Origin: Natrinema versiforme
GTDB lineage: Archaea > Halobacteriota > Halobacteria > Halobacteriales > Natrialbaceae
Assembly: GCF_005576615.1 (NCBI RefSeq)
Contig: NZ_CP040330.1
Coordinates: 2,418,001-2,482,000 of the forward strand
Direction: 5' to 3'
DNA length: 64,000 nucleotides
Shown: positions 53,866-61,735 of the stretch, piece by piece
Position numbering within the stretch: position 1 is the stretch's first letter
How the letters are laid out: every line of letters starts with the position of its first letter
The notes under the pieces: model-generated
What the model saw: the letters and a program-made list of their open reading frames with translations, nothing else
Told to the model about the DNA's origin: nothing
Database searches by the model: none
Translations under genes and position numbers: made by a program

Positions 53866-54060
53866 CTATACGCCGAGTATCTCGAGGAGGTCAACGCCGA
53901 TGTCGAGGTACTCGATCAGCCTGTAGCCGATGTAGATCCCGATGATACCCACGATTCCGGGGAGTTCCGGCGGGGCGGGGATCGGGACGTTGAGAAACCG
54001 GAACAGTGCGCCGGTCAGCAATCCGGTTAGGAGCGCGAGGAGAGTAAGTAGCGTCGACAT
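53866..54060 (-). CDS. XapX domain membrane protein
   Basis: This 64-aa protein has two helices: MSTLLTLLALLTGLLTGALFRFLNVPIPAPPELPGIVGIIGIYIGYRLI matches the XapX (DUF1427) pattern, with the proline-rich PIPAPPELPG turn between helices. Function unknown in archaea; in bacteria the first member was found in a xanthosine-transport locus. MSTLLT at 54060 is the family start. Confidence 0.85.
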   Translation of the reverse strand: MSTLLTLLALLTGLLTGALFRFLNVPIPAPPELPGIVGIIGIYIGYRLIEYLDIGVDLLEILGV

Positions 54061-54294
54061 TGGATTAATACTCGCGAGTGAGCCCACAAAAACGGTCCGC
54101 CCGGATTCACCGGCCGCAGTTCCGATGTGAACGAGTCTCACGAATCAGTGGTACGACGATCGACTATATCCGAAATCCGCTACTCGAGCAACTGACTCGT
54201 CTCTTCGGAGCATATTCGACGATCGACGCATTCCGTATCGACAGCAATGACGACCGTCTCACCACCCTGTTTTCGACGATCGTTGTAGATGACG

Positions 54295-54302
54295 TTTATT
54301 AT
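54295..54302 (+). promoter_or_regulatory. TATA box of the small wHTH gene
   Basis: TTTATTAT, about 28 nt upstream of the ATG at 54326, indicating a leaderless transcript. Confidence 0.55.
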
Positions 54303-54325
54303 CGTCGAAATACAGAGGTTCGTGT

Positions 54326-54550
54326 ATGAACCAAACAGCGACGACGGACCTCGACGTGTCGATCCCGACCGATCTCGATTCCGCTCGCGCGAAGTTGGTG
54401 TACCTGTATCTGGCCGCCAGCGACGGCGCGACCGCCGACGACCTCTGTGACGACCTCGCGGTCACGAAGGGGACGATCCTCTCGATCACCGGAACGCTTC
54501 GGGACCGGGGCTATCTCGAGCGGCAGGACGGACGGTACGAACTCGCCTGA
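54326..54550 (+). CDS. Small winged-helix regulator (TrmB/MarR-like)
   Basis: This 74-aa protein is little more than one winged helix: SARAKLVYLYLAASDGATADDLCDDLAVTKGTILSITGTLRDRGYLERQDGRYEL. The recognition helix is TKGTILSITGTLRDRG. It resembles haloarchaeal TrmB-type or MarR-like mini-regulators. The target is unknown. It converges with the HD-domain gene, with the copy-B repeat element between them. Confidence 0.82.
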   Translation: MNQTATTDLDVSIPTDLDSARAKLVYLYLAASDGATADDLCDDLAVTKGTILSITGTLRDRGYLERQDGRYELA

Positions 54551-54610
54551 GGGGAGATCGACTAACCTGAATGGCCGGGAGCGAGTTCCGAGCACTGCGA
54601 GGAACTCGTA

Positions 54611-54806
54611 ACCCGGGGGAGGGCAGGCAGGTACCCGAAACCCGCCGCGAGCGCCGAAGGCGCTCGCGGGCCGACGACTGATGTGGAGCGAGAGAATCGA
54701 GCGGAACGGAAGGAGGAGTGCTTTTGATCGAAATTTTACCGAGGGACAGCACGCTCCCGACAAGAAATTTGTCGGGAGCGTGCCAGACCGCAGCGTAAAA
54801 TTTCGT
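54611..54806 (-). repeat. Structured 3'-end element, copy B
   Basis: Read on the minus strand, it begins 5 nt after the stop codon of the HD-domain gene. Blocks: CGAAATTTTACGCTGCGG (54806-54789); a perfect 15-bp hairpin GCACGCTCCCGACAA/TTGTCGGGAGCGTGC (54783-54769 with 54763-54749); CGGTAAAATTTCGATCAAAAG and CACTCCTCCTTCC; CAGTCGTCGGCCCGC; a 10-bp hairpin CGCGAGCGCC-ttc-GGCGCTCGCG (54668-54646); GCCTGCCCTCCCCCGGGT (54628-54611). Block order, orientation and position relative to a stop codon match copy A at 38.8 kb, while both hairpin stems are unrelated in sequence. Confidence 0.75.
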
Positions 54807-54810
54807 TGCT

Positions 54811-55626
54811 CTAGAGCTCGATCCGCTCGACCAACTGCTCGCGGTTCTCGTTCGTGTTGAGCGCGACGATCCGGATCTGGTCCTCGAGGCCGGAGTCCTC
54901 GAGTTTGGCCTTGAGTAGGTTGTCGACCTGATAGACACCGGCGGCGTTGGTCATCGCGATTTCGACCATGACGGGCGTGGTGTCGCCCCGCTGGAGCGAG
55001 ACGCTGCTGATGGCCTGACTCGAGAGGGTGTTGATGCCCCGGCCGCCGTGCTCGTAGGGGATGCGCGAACGGCCGCGTTCCATGTCGAGGGCGTCGGAGA
55101 CGCGGATGACGCCGGCTTCGGTGGTCAACGGCGTCTCGGCGGTGTGGTGACAGAGGATCGCGTGCAGGACCTCGCCTTTCATCCGGACCGTCTCGGCGAT
55201 GTCGTAGAACTCGGGGAGGATCCGGTCGAGGATGTCCGCCGCCAGCGGGATCGAGTAGTAGGCGTGGCTGTCGCGGTGGACGACGTGGCCGACATCGTGC
55301 AGCGTCGCTGCCAGCGCGACGATGACCGATTCGTCCTCCTCGGCCAGTCCCTGCTGGCGCGCGCCGTTGAAGTCGACCTCACCGGCCTTGAGCAGGTCGT
55401 AGAGACACAGCGCCCGGTTGCGGACGATCTCGATGTGTTTCGTTCCGTGGTCGTTGTACCGCATCCGGTCGACCGCGTTGACGTTTTGGGCCTCGAGATA
55501 CGTCGTGATCTCCTCGTCGTCGTCGATGAACTCGAGGACCGAGTTCAGTTTCTCGTCGGGAAAGTTGTGATCGTCGTCTGGAGTATAGACGCGGCGGGAG
55601 TCCTCGTCGACAGCGGGGTCGCTCAT
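54811..55626 (-). CDS. HD-domain metal-dependent phosphohydrolase
   Basis: This is a 271-aa protein. The HD-superfamily metal site is visible as DRMRYNDHGTKHIEIV, then the His-Asp pair in ALAATLHDVGHVVHRDSH and a later HAILCHHTAE. The C-terminal ~70 residues (RGDTTPVMVEIAMTNAAGVYQVDNLLKAKLEDSG) are a small alpha/beta appendage. Probably a nucleotidase or cyclic-nucleotide phosphodiesterase; the substrate is unknown. The start MSDPAVDED at 55626. A structured repeat begins right after its stop. Confidence 0.85.
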   Translation of the reverse strand: MSDPAVDEDSRRVYTPDDDHNFPDEKLNSVLEFIDDDEEITTYLEAQNVNAVDRMRYNDHGTKHIEIVRNRALCLYDLLKAGEVDFNGARQQGLAEEDESVIVALAATLHDVGHVVHRDSHAYYSIPLAADILDRILPEFYDIAETVRMKGEVLHAILCHHTAETPLTTEAGVIRVSDALDMERGRSRIPYEHGGRGINTLSSQAISSVSLQRGDTTPVMVEIAMTNAAGVYQVDNLLKAKLEDSGLEDQIRIVALNTNENREQLVERIEL

Positions 55627-55687
55627 ACCGGTACGTCGGTTGCGGACTAAAAAAGCCCTGCGACGGTCGTGACTGCGTGATGCGACG

Positions 55688-56167
55688 TTACGACAGGTCG
55701 TCGACCGCGGCCTCGACCTCGTCGTAGTCGGGTTCGACGCCGGGGTCGTCGCTGACCCACGAGTAGGCGATGTTGCCGTCGCCGTCGACGACGAACACGG
55801 AGCGCTTGGCGACGCCGTGGACGCCCAGATCGGCGAAGTCCATCGGGATCCCGTAGTCGTCGATGATATCCTTGTTGTAGTCGCTAATGAGGCCGAACTC
55901 GAGGCCGTTCTGCTCGCGGAACTCGTTGAGCGTAAACGGCGAGTCGCGGCTGACGCCGTAGACGGTGGCGTCGAGGTCATTGAACGCGGCGAGTCGGTCC
56001 TGGAACGTACACATCTCGGTGGTACAGACACCGGTAAAGGCGCCGGGGAAGAACGCGAGGACGATCGGTGCCTCGTCCTCGAGGCGCTCGGAGAGCGTGA
56101 ACTCCTCGATGTCGCCGTTTGCGAGCGGTGCGGTGAAGTCGGGTGCGGCGTCTCCAGTTGTTACCAT
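55688..56167 (-). CDS. Peroxiredoxin (AhpC/TSA family)
   Basis: This 159-aa thiol peroxidase has the peroxidatic Cys in AFFPGAFTGVCTTEMCTF (the P-x3-T-x2-C motif); a second Cys five residues later may be a resolving Cys. The Arg of the active site is in GVSRDSPFTLNEFREQ. The start MVTTGDAAPDFTA is standard. Possibly co-transcribed with the HD gene, 61 nt downstream. Works with KatG in peroxide defence (inference). Confidence 0.92.
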   Translation of the reverse strand: MVTTGDAAPDFTAPLANGDIEEFTLSERLEDEAPIVLAFFPGAFTGVCTTEMCTFQDRLAAFNDLDATVYGVSRDSPFTLNEFREQNGLEFGLISDYNKDIIDDYGIPMDFADLGVHGVAKRSVFVVDGDGNIAYSWVSDDPGVEPDYDEVEAAVDDLS

Positions 56168-56461
56168 CGTCGGAGTATTGTGTACAAGCCGGAAAGATAG
56201 TTTCGTTCGCGGACCAGTTACCCGGGTGTTGGGAGAACTGGTTGCTATCGGTCCGACCGTCCAGGTTCTCACCCGAGACTGGACCGAGAGAACGGTGATC
56301 GGTCCTCCGTCACCCGCGTTTCTGTGACCGACCGTGATGCGGCCGCTGATCGATGCGGTCAAAATCTCCTATTGTCGTCTTCAAACGGACTGTCGCGGCT
56401 TTTTGGTTACCTAAGTGGTCCAAAAAGGTTATAATTGACAGCGGGTAAGCCACGCATAGAG

Positions 56462-56779
56462 ATGGTAGCCGAAATTGCACCGCTGTTCATCCCCGGCGGC
56501 ATGGGGCCTCCGGAACTCGCCATCATTCTCATCATTGCAATCTTGCTCTTCGGAGCCAACAAGATTCCGAAGCTGGCACGATCGACCGGTGAGGCGATGG
56601 GTGAGTTCCAGAAGGGGCGCGAGAAGGTCGAAACGGAACTCGAGGAAATGCGCGAAACCGGCGAATACGAGGGCGACGCGAGCGATGCCGACCTCGAGGA
56701 AGACGAGGAGTTCGTCGACACGGAACCCGTCACCACCGACGAGGAGACCGAGACGGAACCCGAAACGGAAACCAACTAA
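56462..56779 (+). CDS. tatA: Twin-arginine translocase subunit TatA
   Basis: This 105-aa protein has a short N-terminal membrane helix (GPPELAIILIIAILLFGANKIPKLARS), the Phe-Gly hinge, an amphipathic helix (TGEAMGEFQKGREKVETELEEM) and a strongly acidic C-terminal tail, the classic TatA/B layout. It forms the pore of the Tat pathway, which haloarchaea use for most secreted proteins, including the Tat substrate encoded at 15.3-17.0 kb. GGTTATAATTG near 56425-56435 is the probable TATA. tRNA-Arg follows by 15 nt. Confidence 0.92.
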   Translation: MVAEIAPLFIPGGMGPPELAIILIIAILLFGANKIPKLARSTGEAMGEFQKGREKVETELEEMRETGEYEGDASDADLEEDEEFVDTEPVTTDEETETEPETETN

Positions 56780-56794
56780 ATTCTTTTCGCGCCG

Positions 56795-56867
56795 GGGCGT
56801 GTGGCCTAGCGGATAGGGCAGGAGGTTCCTAACCTTCTGATCGTGGGTTCGAATCCCGCCACGCCCG
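56795..56867 (+). tRNA. tRNA-Arg (CCU)
   Basis: Acceptor arms GGGCGTG (56795-56801) and CACGCCC (56860-56866) pair, with discriminator G. The anticodon arm GGAGG-TTCCTAA-CCTTC gives anticodon CCT, and the T arm is GTGGG-TTCGAAT-CCCGC. No intron, no encoded CCA. Confidence 0.95.
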
Positions 56868-56902
56868 TCCTGCGACGAACGGACGTGAGGAGCGGACGGG
56901 CA

Positions 56903-56967
56903 CGGGATTCGAATGAGAGAACGGCGAGCGAAGCGAGCCGTTCGCGTGGTTCGAATCCCGTCACGCC
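56903..56967. repeat. Partial duplicate of the tRNA-Arg 3' end within a nested hairpin
   Basis: GTGGTTCGAATCCCGTCACGCC (56946-56967) repeats the T-arm/acceptor sequence of the tRNA about 80 bp earlier with two differences. Its core TTCGAATCCCG (56950-56960) is also inverted as CGGGATTCGAA at 56903-56913, enclosing a perfect GAACGGC/GCCGTTC stem (56919-56925 with 56937-56943). It resembles an attachment-site scar or tRNA-derived palindrome. Confidence 0.6.
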
Positions 56968-57177
56968 AGCCGGATACGGCCCTCGAGCCGACCCCATTTG
57001 GAACCGGCCGACCAGCGGTGTGTCACACCCCATGACCCGGCTCAAGGACCGACTCTCGAGGTGACCGACACCCGATGTGCCGGCCCGTGACCGCGGTCAC
57101 CGTTCCTAGACGATCGTGCCACTCGAGCGGCCGAAACCGGGGACGCGGCCGGCGAAACCGGGATCGGCGACGGACCG
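56968..57177. other. Intergenic region with a 14-bp palindrome
   Basis: No gene seen. GTGACCGCGGTCAC at 57087-57100 is perfectly self-complementary, about 80 nt beyond the end of the acyl-CoA dehydrogenase gene. Confidence 0.4.
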
Positions 57178-58467
57178 TCAGTGGTCCGTGCTTCGCTCCC
57201 GGTTCGGATCGCCGAAGCGGGTGAGCGGTTCGAGTTCCTCCGTGGGAACGTCCTCGAAGGCTGCGCGGGCGATGACCCGCCGGTGGACCTCGTCGGCCCC
57301 GTCGACGATGCGGAACTGGCGGACCGATTCGTAGAAGTCCGAGAGCGGGAGATCCTTGCCGATGCCGTTGGCACCGCAACACTGCACCGCGAGGTCGATC
57401 GCGTCCTGCGTGGCGTTTGCGGTGTAGACCTTACACATCGAGACGGGGACGCGGGCGTCGTCGCCGGCGGCGATCCGATCGGCGGCGTCGCGGATGCCGG
57501 TTCGGGCCATGTGGAGTTTCGTTTCGGCGTCGGCGATCCGGTGGCGAAGCGATTGCTTGTCCGAGAGTGTCGAGTCGAATCCCTGTCGTTCGCTCACGTA
57601 GGCCTTCGCGATGTCGAGCGAGCGCTGGGCCATCCCCGAGTATCGCATACAGTGGGTCAGGCGGGCGGGGCCGAGTCGCTCTTGGGCGTGGGTAAAGCCC
57701 TGATTCAGTTCGCCGAGCAGGTGTTCGTCGGGCACGCGGACGGTCTCGTAGCGAATTTCGGCGTGCGACGCGCCCCGGTTGCCGCCGCCCATGTGGGGTA
57801 CGTCGCGGATGACCTCGACGCCGTCGGCGTCGGCCGGAACGAGAAAGAGCGAACAGCCCTCGTAGGGGTGGGCCTCGGGATCGGTTCGAGCGAGCACGAT
57901 CAGGATATCGGCCTCGACGCCCTGTGTCGTCCACCACTTGTGGCCGTCGATGACCCACTCGTCGCCGTCTTTCTCCGCGGCGATGCCGCTCCGTTCCGAG
58001 GCGCCCTGCGCCTCGCGTTTCTCGGCGGTCGTCTGGATCATCTTCGGATCCGACCCCGCCCCCTGCATCGGCTCGGTCATCGAGAAGCCCGACGTGATCT
58101 CGCCCGCGACCAGCGGCTCGAGGTAGGCCTCTTTCTGCAACTCGTCGCCGGCCAACTCGAGGAGGTGCATGTTCCCTTCGTCGGGGGCGTCGACGCGCAT
58201 CGCGACCTGTCCGAGCAGGCTGCGACCGGCCTCCTCGAAGGCCGGCAGCGAATCGCGGAAGGAAAGCCCCATCCCGCCGTACTCCTCGGGAATCTGTGGG
58301 GCGTAGACGTCGTACTCGCGGGCGGCTTCACGAAGTTCCGTGATGGTGCCACTCGAGACGGCCATCCCGCCGGCCCGCTCGCGTTCGATCGGGAGGACGA
58401 CCTCCTCCAGCAAGTCGTTCGCACGCTCGGCGACCTCGCGCGCTCGGTCGCTGTCGTTGTAGTGCAT
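57178..58467 (-). CDS. Acyl-CoA dehydrogenase (ACAD10/11-like)
   Basis: This 429-aa flavoprotein is longer than the other two acyl-CoA dehydrogenases here. FAD/substrate motifs: ITSGFSMTEPMQGAGSDPKMIQTT and EWVIDGHKWWTTQGVEADILIVLARTD. C-terminal domain: MRYSGMAQRSLDIAKAYVSER, AVQCCGANGIGKDLPLSDFYESVRQFRIVDGADEVHRRVIAR. The catalytic Glu of the IYEG type is not at its usual place, as in the ACAD10/11 branch. An extra REAQGASERSGIAAEK segment interrupts the middle domain and is built on a DNA palindrome. First metabolic gene of the right-hand acyl-CoA cluster. Confidence 0.88.
   Translation of the reverse strand: MHYNDSDRAREVAERANDLLEEVVLPIERERAGGMAVSSGTITELREAAREYDVYAPQIPEEYGGMGLSFRDSLPAFEEAGRSLLGQVAMRVDAPDEGNMHLLELAGDELQKEAYLEPLVAGEITSGFSMTEPMQGAGSDPKMIQTTAEKREAQGASERSGIAAEKDGDEWVIDGHKWWTTQGVEADILIVLARTDPEAHPYEGCSLFLVPADADGVEVIRDVPHMGGGNRGASHAEIRYETVRVPDEHLLGELNQGFTHAQERLGPARLTHCMRYSGMAQRSLDIAKAYVSERQGFDSTLSDKQSLRHRIADAETKLHMARTGIRDAADRIAAGDDARVPVSMCKVYTANATQDAIDLAVQCCGANGIGKDLPLSDFYESVRQFRIVDGADEVHRRVIARAAFEDVPTEELEPLTRFGDPNRERSTDH
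57997..58015. repeat. In-frame palindrome in the acyl-CoA dehydrogenase gene
   Basis: CGAGGCGC (57997-58004), loop CCT, GCGCCTCG (58008-58015): a perfect 8-bp stem encoding part of an extra 16-residue insertion flanked by a repeated Ala-Glu-Lys. Confidence 0.65.
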
Positions 58468-58627
58468 AGCGGGTGTAGCCCGGACCGGCGGCTAAGCGTT
58501 GGGAGAACCCCCACGCGGTCACAACTATCCCGTCATTTTTCATGATGGACTGCTCGGACCGAACCTGATCGGTTCGGATCGGGAGAAAGCGGTGGTCGCG
58601 AACGGGCAATCGACTGAAACCCGGTCC

Positions 58628-59395
58628 CTATCGGGCCGTCCAGCCGCCGTCGGCCGCGAGCACCGAGCCGGTCACGTAACTCGAGGCCTCGCTCGCGAGG
58701 AAGACGACCGGACCAGCGATCTCTTCGGGGTCGGCGAACCGATCCAGCGGCGTGCGATCGATGATCGACTGGCGCAGTCGCTCGTTGTCCTCGAGGTCCT
58801 CGGTGAGGTCCGTCGAGACGTATCCCGGTGCGACGGCGTTGACCCGGACCTCGGGGGCCCAGTCGAGGGACATGCTCTTGGTGAGTCCGACGAGTCCGTG
58901 CTTCGAGGCGACGTAGGGGTGCTGGCGCGGTAGGCCGACCAGCCCGCCGACACTGGCGACGTTGACGACCGAGCCGCCGTCGCTCTCGAGGAGGTGGTCA
59001 GCCGCGGTGCGGGTGACCTCGTACGCGCCGTTCAGATTGACATCCAGCACGCGGTCGAGGCCCTCTGTCTCGACGTCTTCCGGCCGGCCGAGCGCGTCGT
59101 CGGGGTTGAATCCGGCGTTGTTGACGACGATGTCGACGCCGCCGAACTCCTCGACGGTTCGGTCGATAACCGCGCCCACGTCGTCCGAGTCCGTCACGTC
59201 CGCGGGCACGGCGAGTGCGTCGCCGCCCGCGTCCTCGATGTCGGCGGCGACGGCCTCGATTTCGTCCGTCGAGCGGGCGCTCGGGACCACCGCGGCTCCC
59301 GCGTTCGCCAGTTCGACGGCGATCGCGCGGCCGATGCCGCGGCCGCCGCCCGTTACCACCGCGACTCGCCCCTCGAGATCGAACAGGTCGCTCAT
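58628..59395 (-). CDS. SDR family oxidoreductase (FabG-like)
   Basis: This is a 255-aa short-chain dehydrogenase. The cofactor motif is VAVVTGGGRGIGRAIAVEL (T-G-x3-G-x-G), then DIVVNNAGF, and the catalytic Ser in VVNVASVGG followed by Tyr-x3-Lys in YVASKHGLVGLTKSM. The C-terminal SSYVTGSVLAADGGW is typical of 3-oxoacyl reductases. It probably reduces or oxidises a 3-hydroxyacyl intermediate. Its ATG overlaps the ligase stop by 4 nt, so it is the downstream gene of the ligase operon. Confidence 0.92.
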   Translation of the reverse strand: MSDLFDLEGRVAVVTGGGRGIGRAIAVELANAGAAVVPSARSTDEIEAVAADIEDAGGDALAVPADVTDSDDVGAVIDRTVEEFGGVDIVVNNAGFNPDDALGRPEDVETEGLDRVLDVNLNGAYEVTRTAADHLLESDGGSVVNVASVGGLVGLPRQHPYVASKHGLVGLTKSMSLDWAPEVRVNAVAPGYVSTDLTEDLEDNERLRQSIIDRTPLDRFADPEEIAGPVVFLASEASSYVTGSVLAADGGWTAR

Positions 59396-61017
59396 CGATC
59401 CTCCGTTTCGTCGTCGCCCACGTCAAGCTTTTCGCGCAGGCCCTGCTTGTCGAACTTCCCGGTCGCCGTCTTGGGGATCCGCTCGACGACGCGGATCTCG
59501 TCGGGGAGCCACCAGTCGGGTTGCTCGAGGGTCTCCCGCAGGTGGTCCTGCAGTTCCGCCTCGTCGGGGTCGGTATCCTCGGCGGTGACGACGGTCGCGA
59601 GCGGCCGTTCCTGCCACTTCTCGTGGGGGACGCCGATCACCGCCGATTCGACCACGTCCGGGTTGGCCATCAGGGCGTTCTCGAGTGCGATCGAAGAGAT
59701 CCACTCGCCGCCGCTCTTGATGACGTCTTTCGCGCGGTCGACGACCTCGATGTAGCCGTCCTCGTCGACGGAGACGATGTCGCCGGTCTTGAGCCACTGG
59801 CCCTCGAAGTCCGCCTCGTTGGCGTCGGGACGGTTGTAGTACTCCGTGATCACCGTCGGCCCGCGGACCCACAGTTCGCCGGCCGACTCGCCGTCCCACG
59901 GGACTTCCTCGCCCGCGTCGTTGACCACGCGCATCTCGAGGCCGGGCGAGAGCAGCCCCTGTTTCCGCCGTTTCTCGTACTTCCGGCTCGGGTCCCAGTC
60001 GGCCATGCGGGACTTCGGTCGGGAGACCGAGCCGATGCTCATCGTCTCGGTCATCCCCCAGGCGTGCTCGACGGTGACGTCGAACTCCTCGTCGTAGCGG
60101 CGCATCATCTCCTCGGGCGCGGCGCTGCCACCGACGACGATCCGATCGAGCGAGGAGAGGTCGCCGCCGTGTTCGTCGACGTGCTCGAGCAGGTCGATCC
60201 AGACCGTCGGGACGCCGGCGGTCATGGTGACGCCCTCGCGCTCGATCAACTCGAGTAGGTCGGCCGCGCTCGGCGAGGGACCGGGGTAGACCTGCGTCGC
60301 GCCGGCCATCGTCGCGGCGTAGGGGAACTCCCAGGAGTTGACGTGGAACATCGGCACGACGGGCATGACCACGTCGCTCTCCTCGATACCGAGGCCGGCG
60401 GGAGTCATTACCATCATGGCGTGGGCGTAGATCATCTTGTGCGTGTACTCGACGCCCTTCGGCCGCCCCGTCGTCCCCGAGGTGTAGCACATCCCGGCGG
60501 GGTACTCCTCCTCGAGGCTCGGCATGTCGGCCTCGTCGATGGGGTCGTATTCGTCGAGCAGGTCCTCGTAGGCGACGGCGTCGACCTCGGTGTCGGGAAC
60601 GGTCTCGCCCATCACGACCACCTCGTCGACAGCCAGCTCGTCCCACAGCCGCTCGATCGTCGCGAACGGTTCGCCCGGATCGACGAACAGGATGTCGTCG
60701 CCCGCGTCCTCGACGATGTAGACGATGTCGTCGTCGCCGAGTTGGACGTTGATCGTGTGCAACTGCGCGCCCGACAGCGGCGCGGCGTAGTAGGTCTCGA
60801 GGTGGCGGTGGTGGTTCCAGCCGAACGTGCCGATCCGATTGCCGTGACCGAAGCCGCGGTCCTCGAGCGCCGCGAGCAGGGACCGGACCCGGTCGCCGAA
60901 CTCGCCGTAGGACGTATCAACGATGCCGTCGTGGGTCCGGGAGATCAACCGGGTCTCCGGAAAGAGGTTCGTTGGCCGCCAGAAGAACGGCCGGATCGTC
61001 AGGTCGGTGCCGGTCAT
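59392..61017 (-). CDS. Acyl-CoA synthetase (AMP-forming, medium/long-chain type)
   Basis: This 541-aa ligase has the P-loop-like adenylation motif MCYTSGTTGRPKGVEYTH (about 175-192), A5 VEHAWGMTETMSIG, the hinge WLKTGDIVSVDEDGYIEVVDRAKDVIKSGGEWIS and the catalytic Lys in KTATGKFDKQGLREKL. It activates an unidentified acid. It is joined to livF upstream (1-nt gap) and SDR downstream (4-nt overlap) in one long operon, so the Liv-type transporter may import its substrate (inference). Confidence 0.92.
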   Translation of the reverse strand: MTGTDLTIRPFFWRPTNLFPETRLISRTHDGIVDTSYGEFGDRVRSLLAALEDRGFGHGNRIGTFGWNHHRHLETYYAAPLSGAQLHTINVQLGDDDIVYIVEDAGDDILFVDPGEPFATIERLWDELAVDEVVVMGETVPDTEVDAVAYEDLLDEYDPIDEADMPSLEEEYPAGMCYTSGTTGRPKGVEYTHKMIYAHAMMVMTPAGLGIEESDVVMPVVPMFHVNSWEFPYAATMAGATQVYPGPSPSAADLLELIEREGVTMTAGVPTVWIDLLEHVDEHGGDLSSLDRIVVGGSAAPEEMMRRYDEEFDVTVEHAWGMTETMSIGSVSRPKSRMADWDPSRKYEKRRKQGLLSPGLEMRVVNDAGEEVPWDGESAGELWVRGPTVITEYYNRPDANEADFEGQWLKTGDIVSVDEDGYIEVVDRAKDVIKSGGEWISSIALENALMANPDVVESAVIGVPHEKWQERPLATVVTAEDTDPDEAELQDHLRETLEQPDWWLPDEIRVVERIPKTATGKFDKQGLREKLDVGDDETEDR

Positions 61018-61018
61018 C

Positions 61019-61735
61019 TCAGGCCACCTCCTCCGGCGAGACGGCCAGATACTTCTCGAGCAGGTCGTCGCGCTCCCGGATTTCCTCGATGGAGCCCTCG
61101 AACACGATCGAGCCGGTGTCGATGACGTAGCCCCGCGTCGCGAGTTCGAACGCGAAGGTGACGTTCTGCTCGGAGAGCAAGACGGTGACGTCCTCCTCGA
61201 CGACGGCCTGCAGCATCTCCTGGAGGTCGTCGACGATGACCGGCGCGAGCCCCTCGGTCGGCTCGTCGAGCAACAGCGTCGACGGCCGCTGGACCAGCGC
61301 GCGGGCGACCGAGAGCATCTGCTGTTCGCCGCCGCTCAGGTTCTGGCCGTTGTTCGTCCGCAGATCGTCGAGGATCGGGAACAGTTCGTACATCTCTTCG
61401 ACCGGCCGCGGATCGGCCGCGAGCTTGTGTGCGAGGACGATGTTCTCGTGGACCGTCAGCGTCGGGAACACCCGGCGGTCCTCCGGGACCAGATTGATCC
61501 CGAGGTCGTTGATCTCGTCGGGCGATTTGTCCACGATCTCCTCGCCGCGGTATCTGATGCTGCCGCGCCGGGGCGGGGTGACGCCCATGATCGAGCGCAT
61601 CGTCGTCGTCTTCCCGGCTCCGTTGCGGCCGAGCAGTGCGACGACCTCTCCCTCCGCCAGATCCAGTGAAACGTCGTGCAGGACGTGGCTGTTGCCGTAG
61701 TAGGTGTCGATGTCGTCGATGTCGAGAACGGTCAT
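61019..61735 (-). CDS. livF: Branched-chain amino acid-type ABC transporter ATPase LivF
   Basis: A 238-aa ABC ATPase: Walker A LLGRNGAGKTTTMRSIMG, signature NLSGGEQQMLSVARALVQRP, Walker B LLLDEPTEGLAP, and LSEQNVTFAFELATRGYVI typical of LivF. Its 5' end overlaps the livG stop by 4 nt (ATGA). In this operon the substrate may be an organic acid rather than an amino acid. Confidence 0.92.
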   Translation of the reverse strand: MTVLDIDDIDTYYGNSHVLHDVSLDLAEGEVVALLGRNGAGKTTTMRSIMGVTPPRRGSIRYRGEEIVDKSPDEINDLGINLVPEDRRVFPTLTVHENIVLAHKLAADPRPVEEMYELFPILDDLRTNNGQNLSGGEQQMLSVARALVQRPSTLLLDEPTEGLAPVIVDDLQEMLQAVVEEDVTVLLSEQNVTFAFELATRGYVIDTGSIVFEGSIEEIRERDDLLEKYLAVSPEEVA

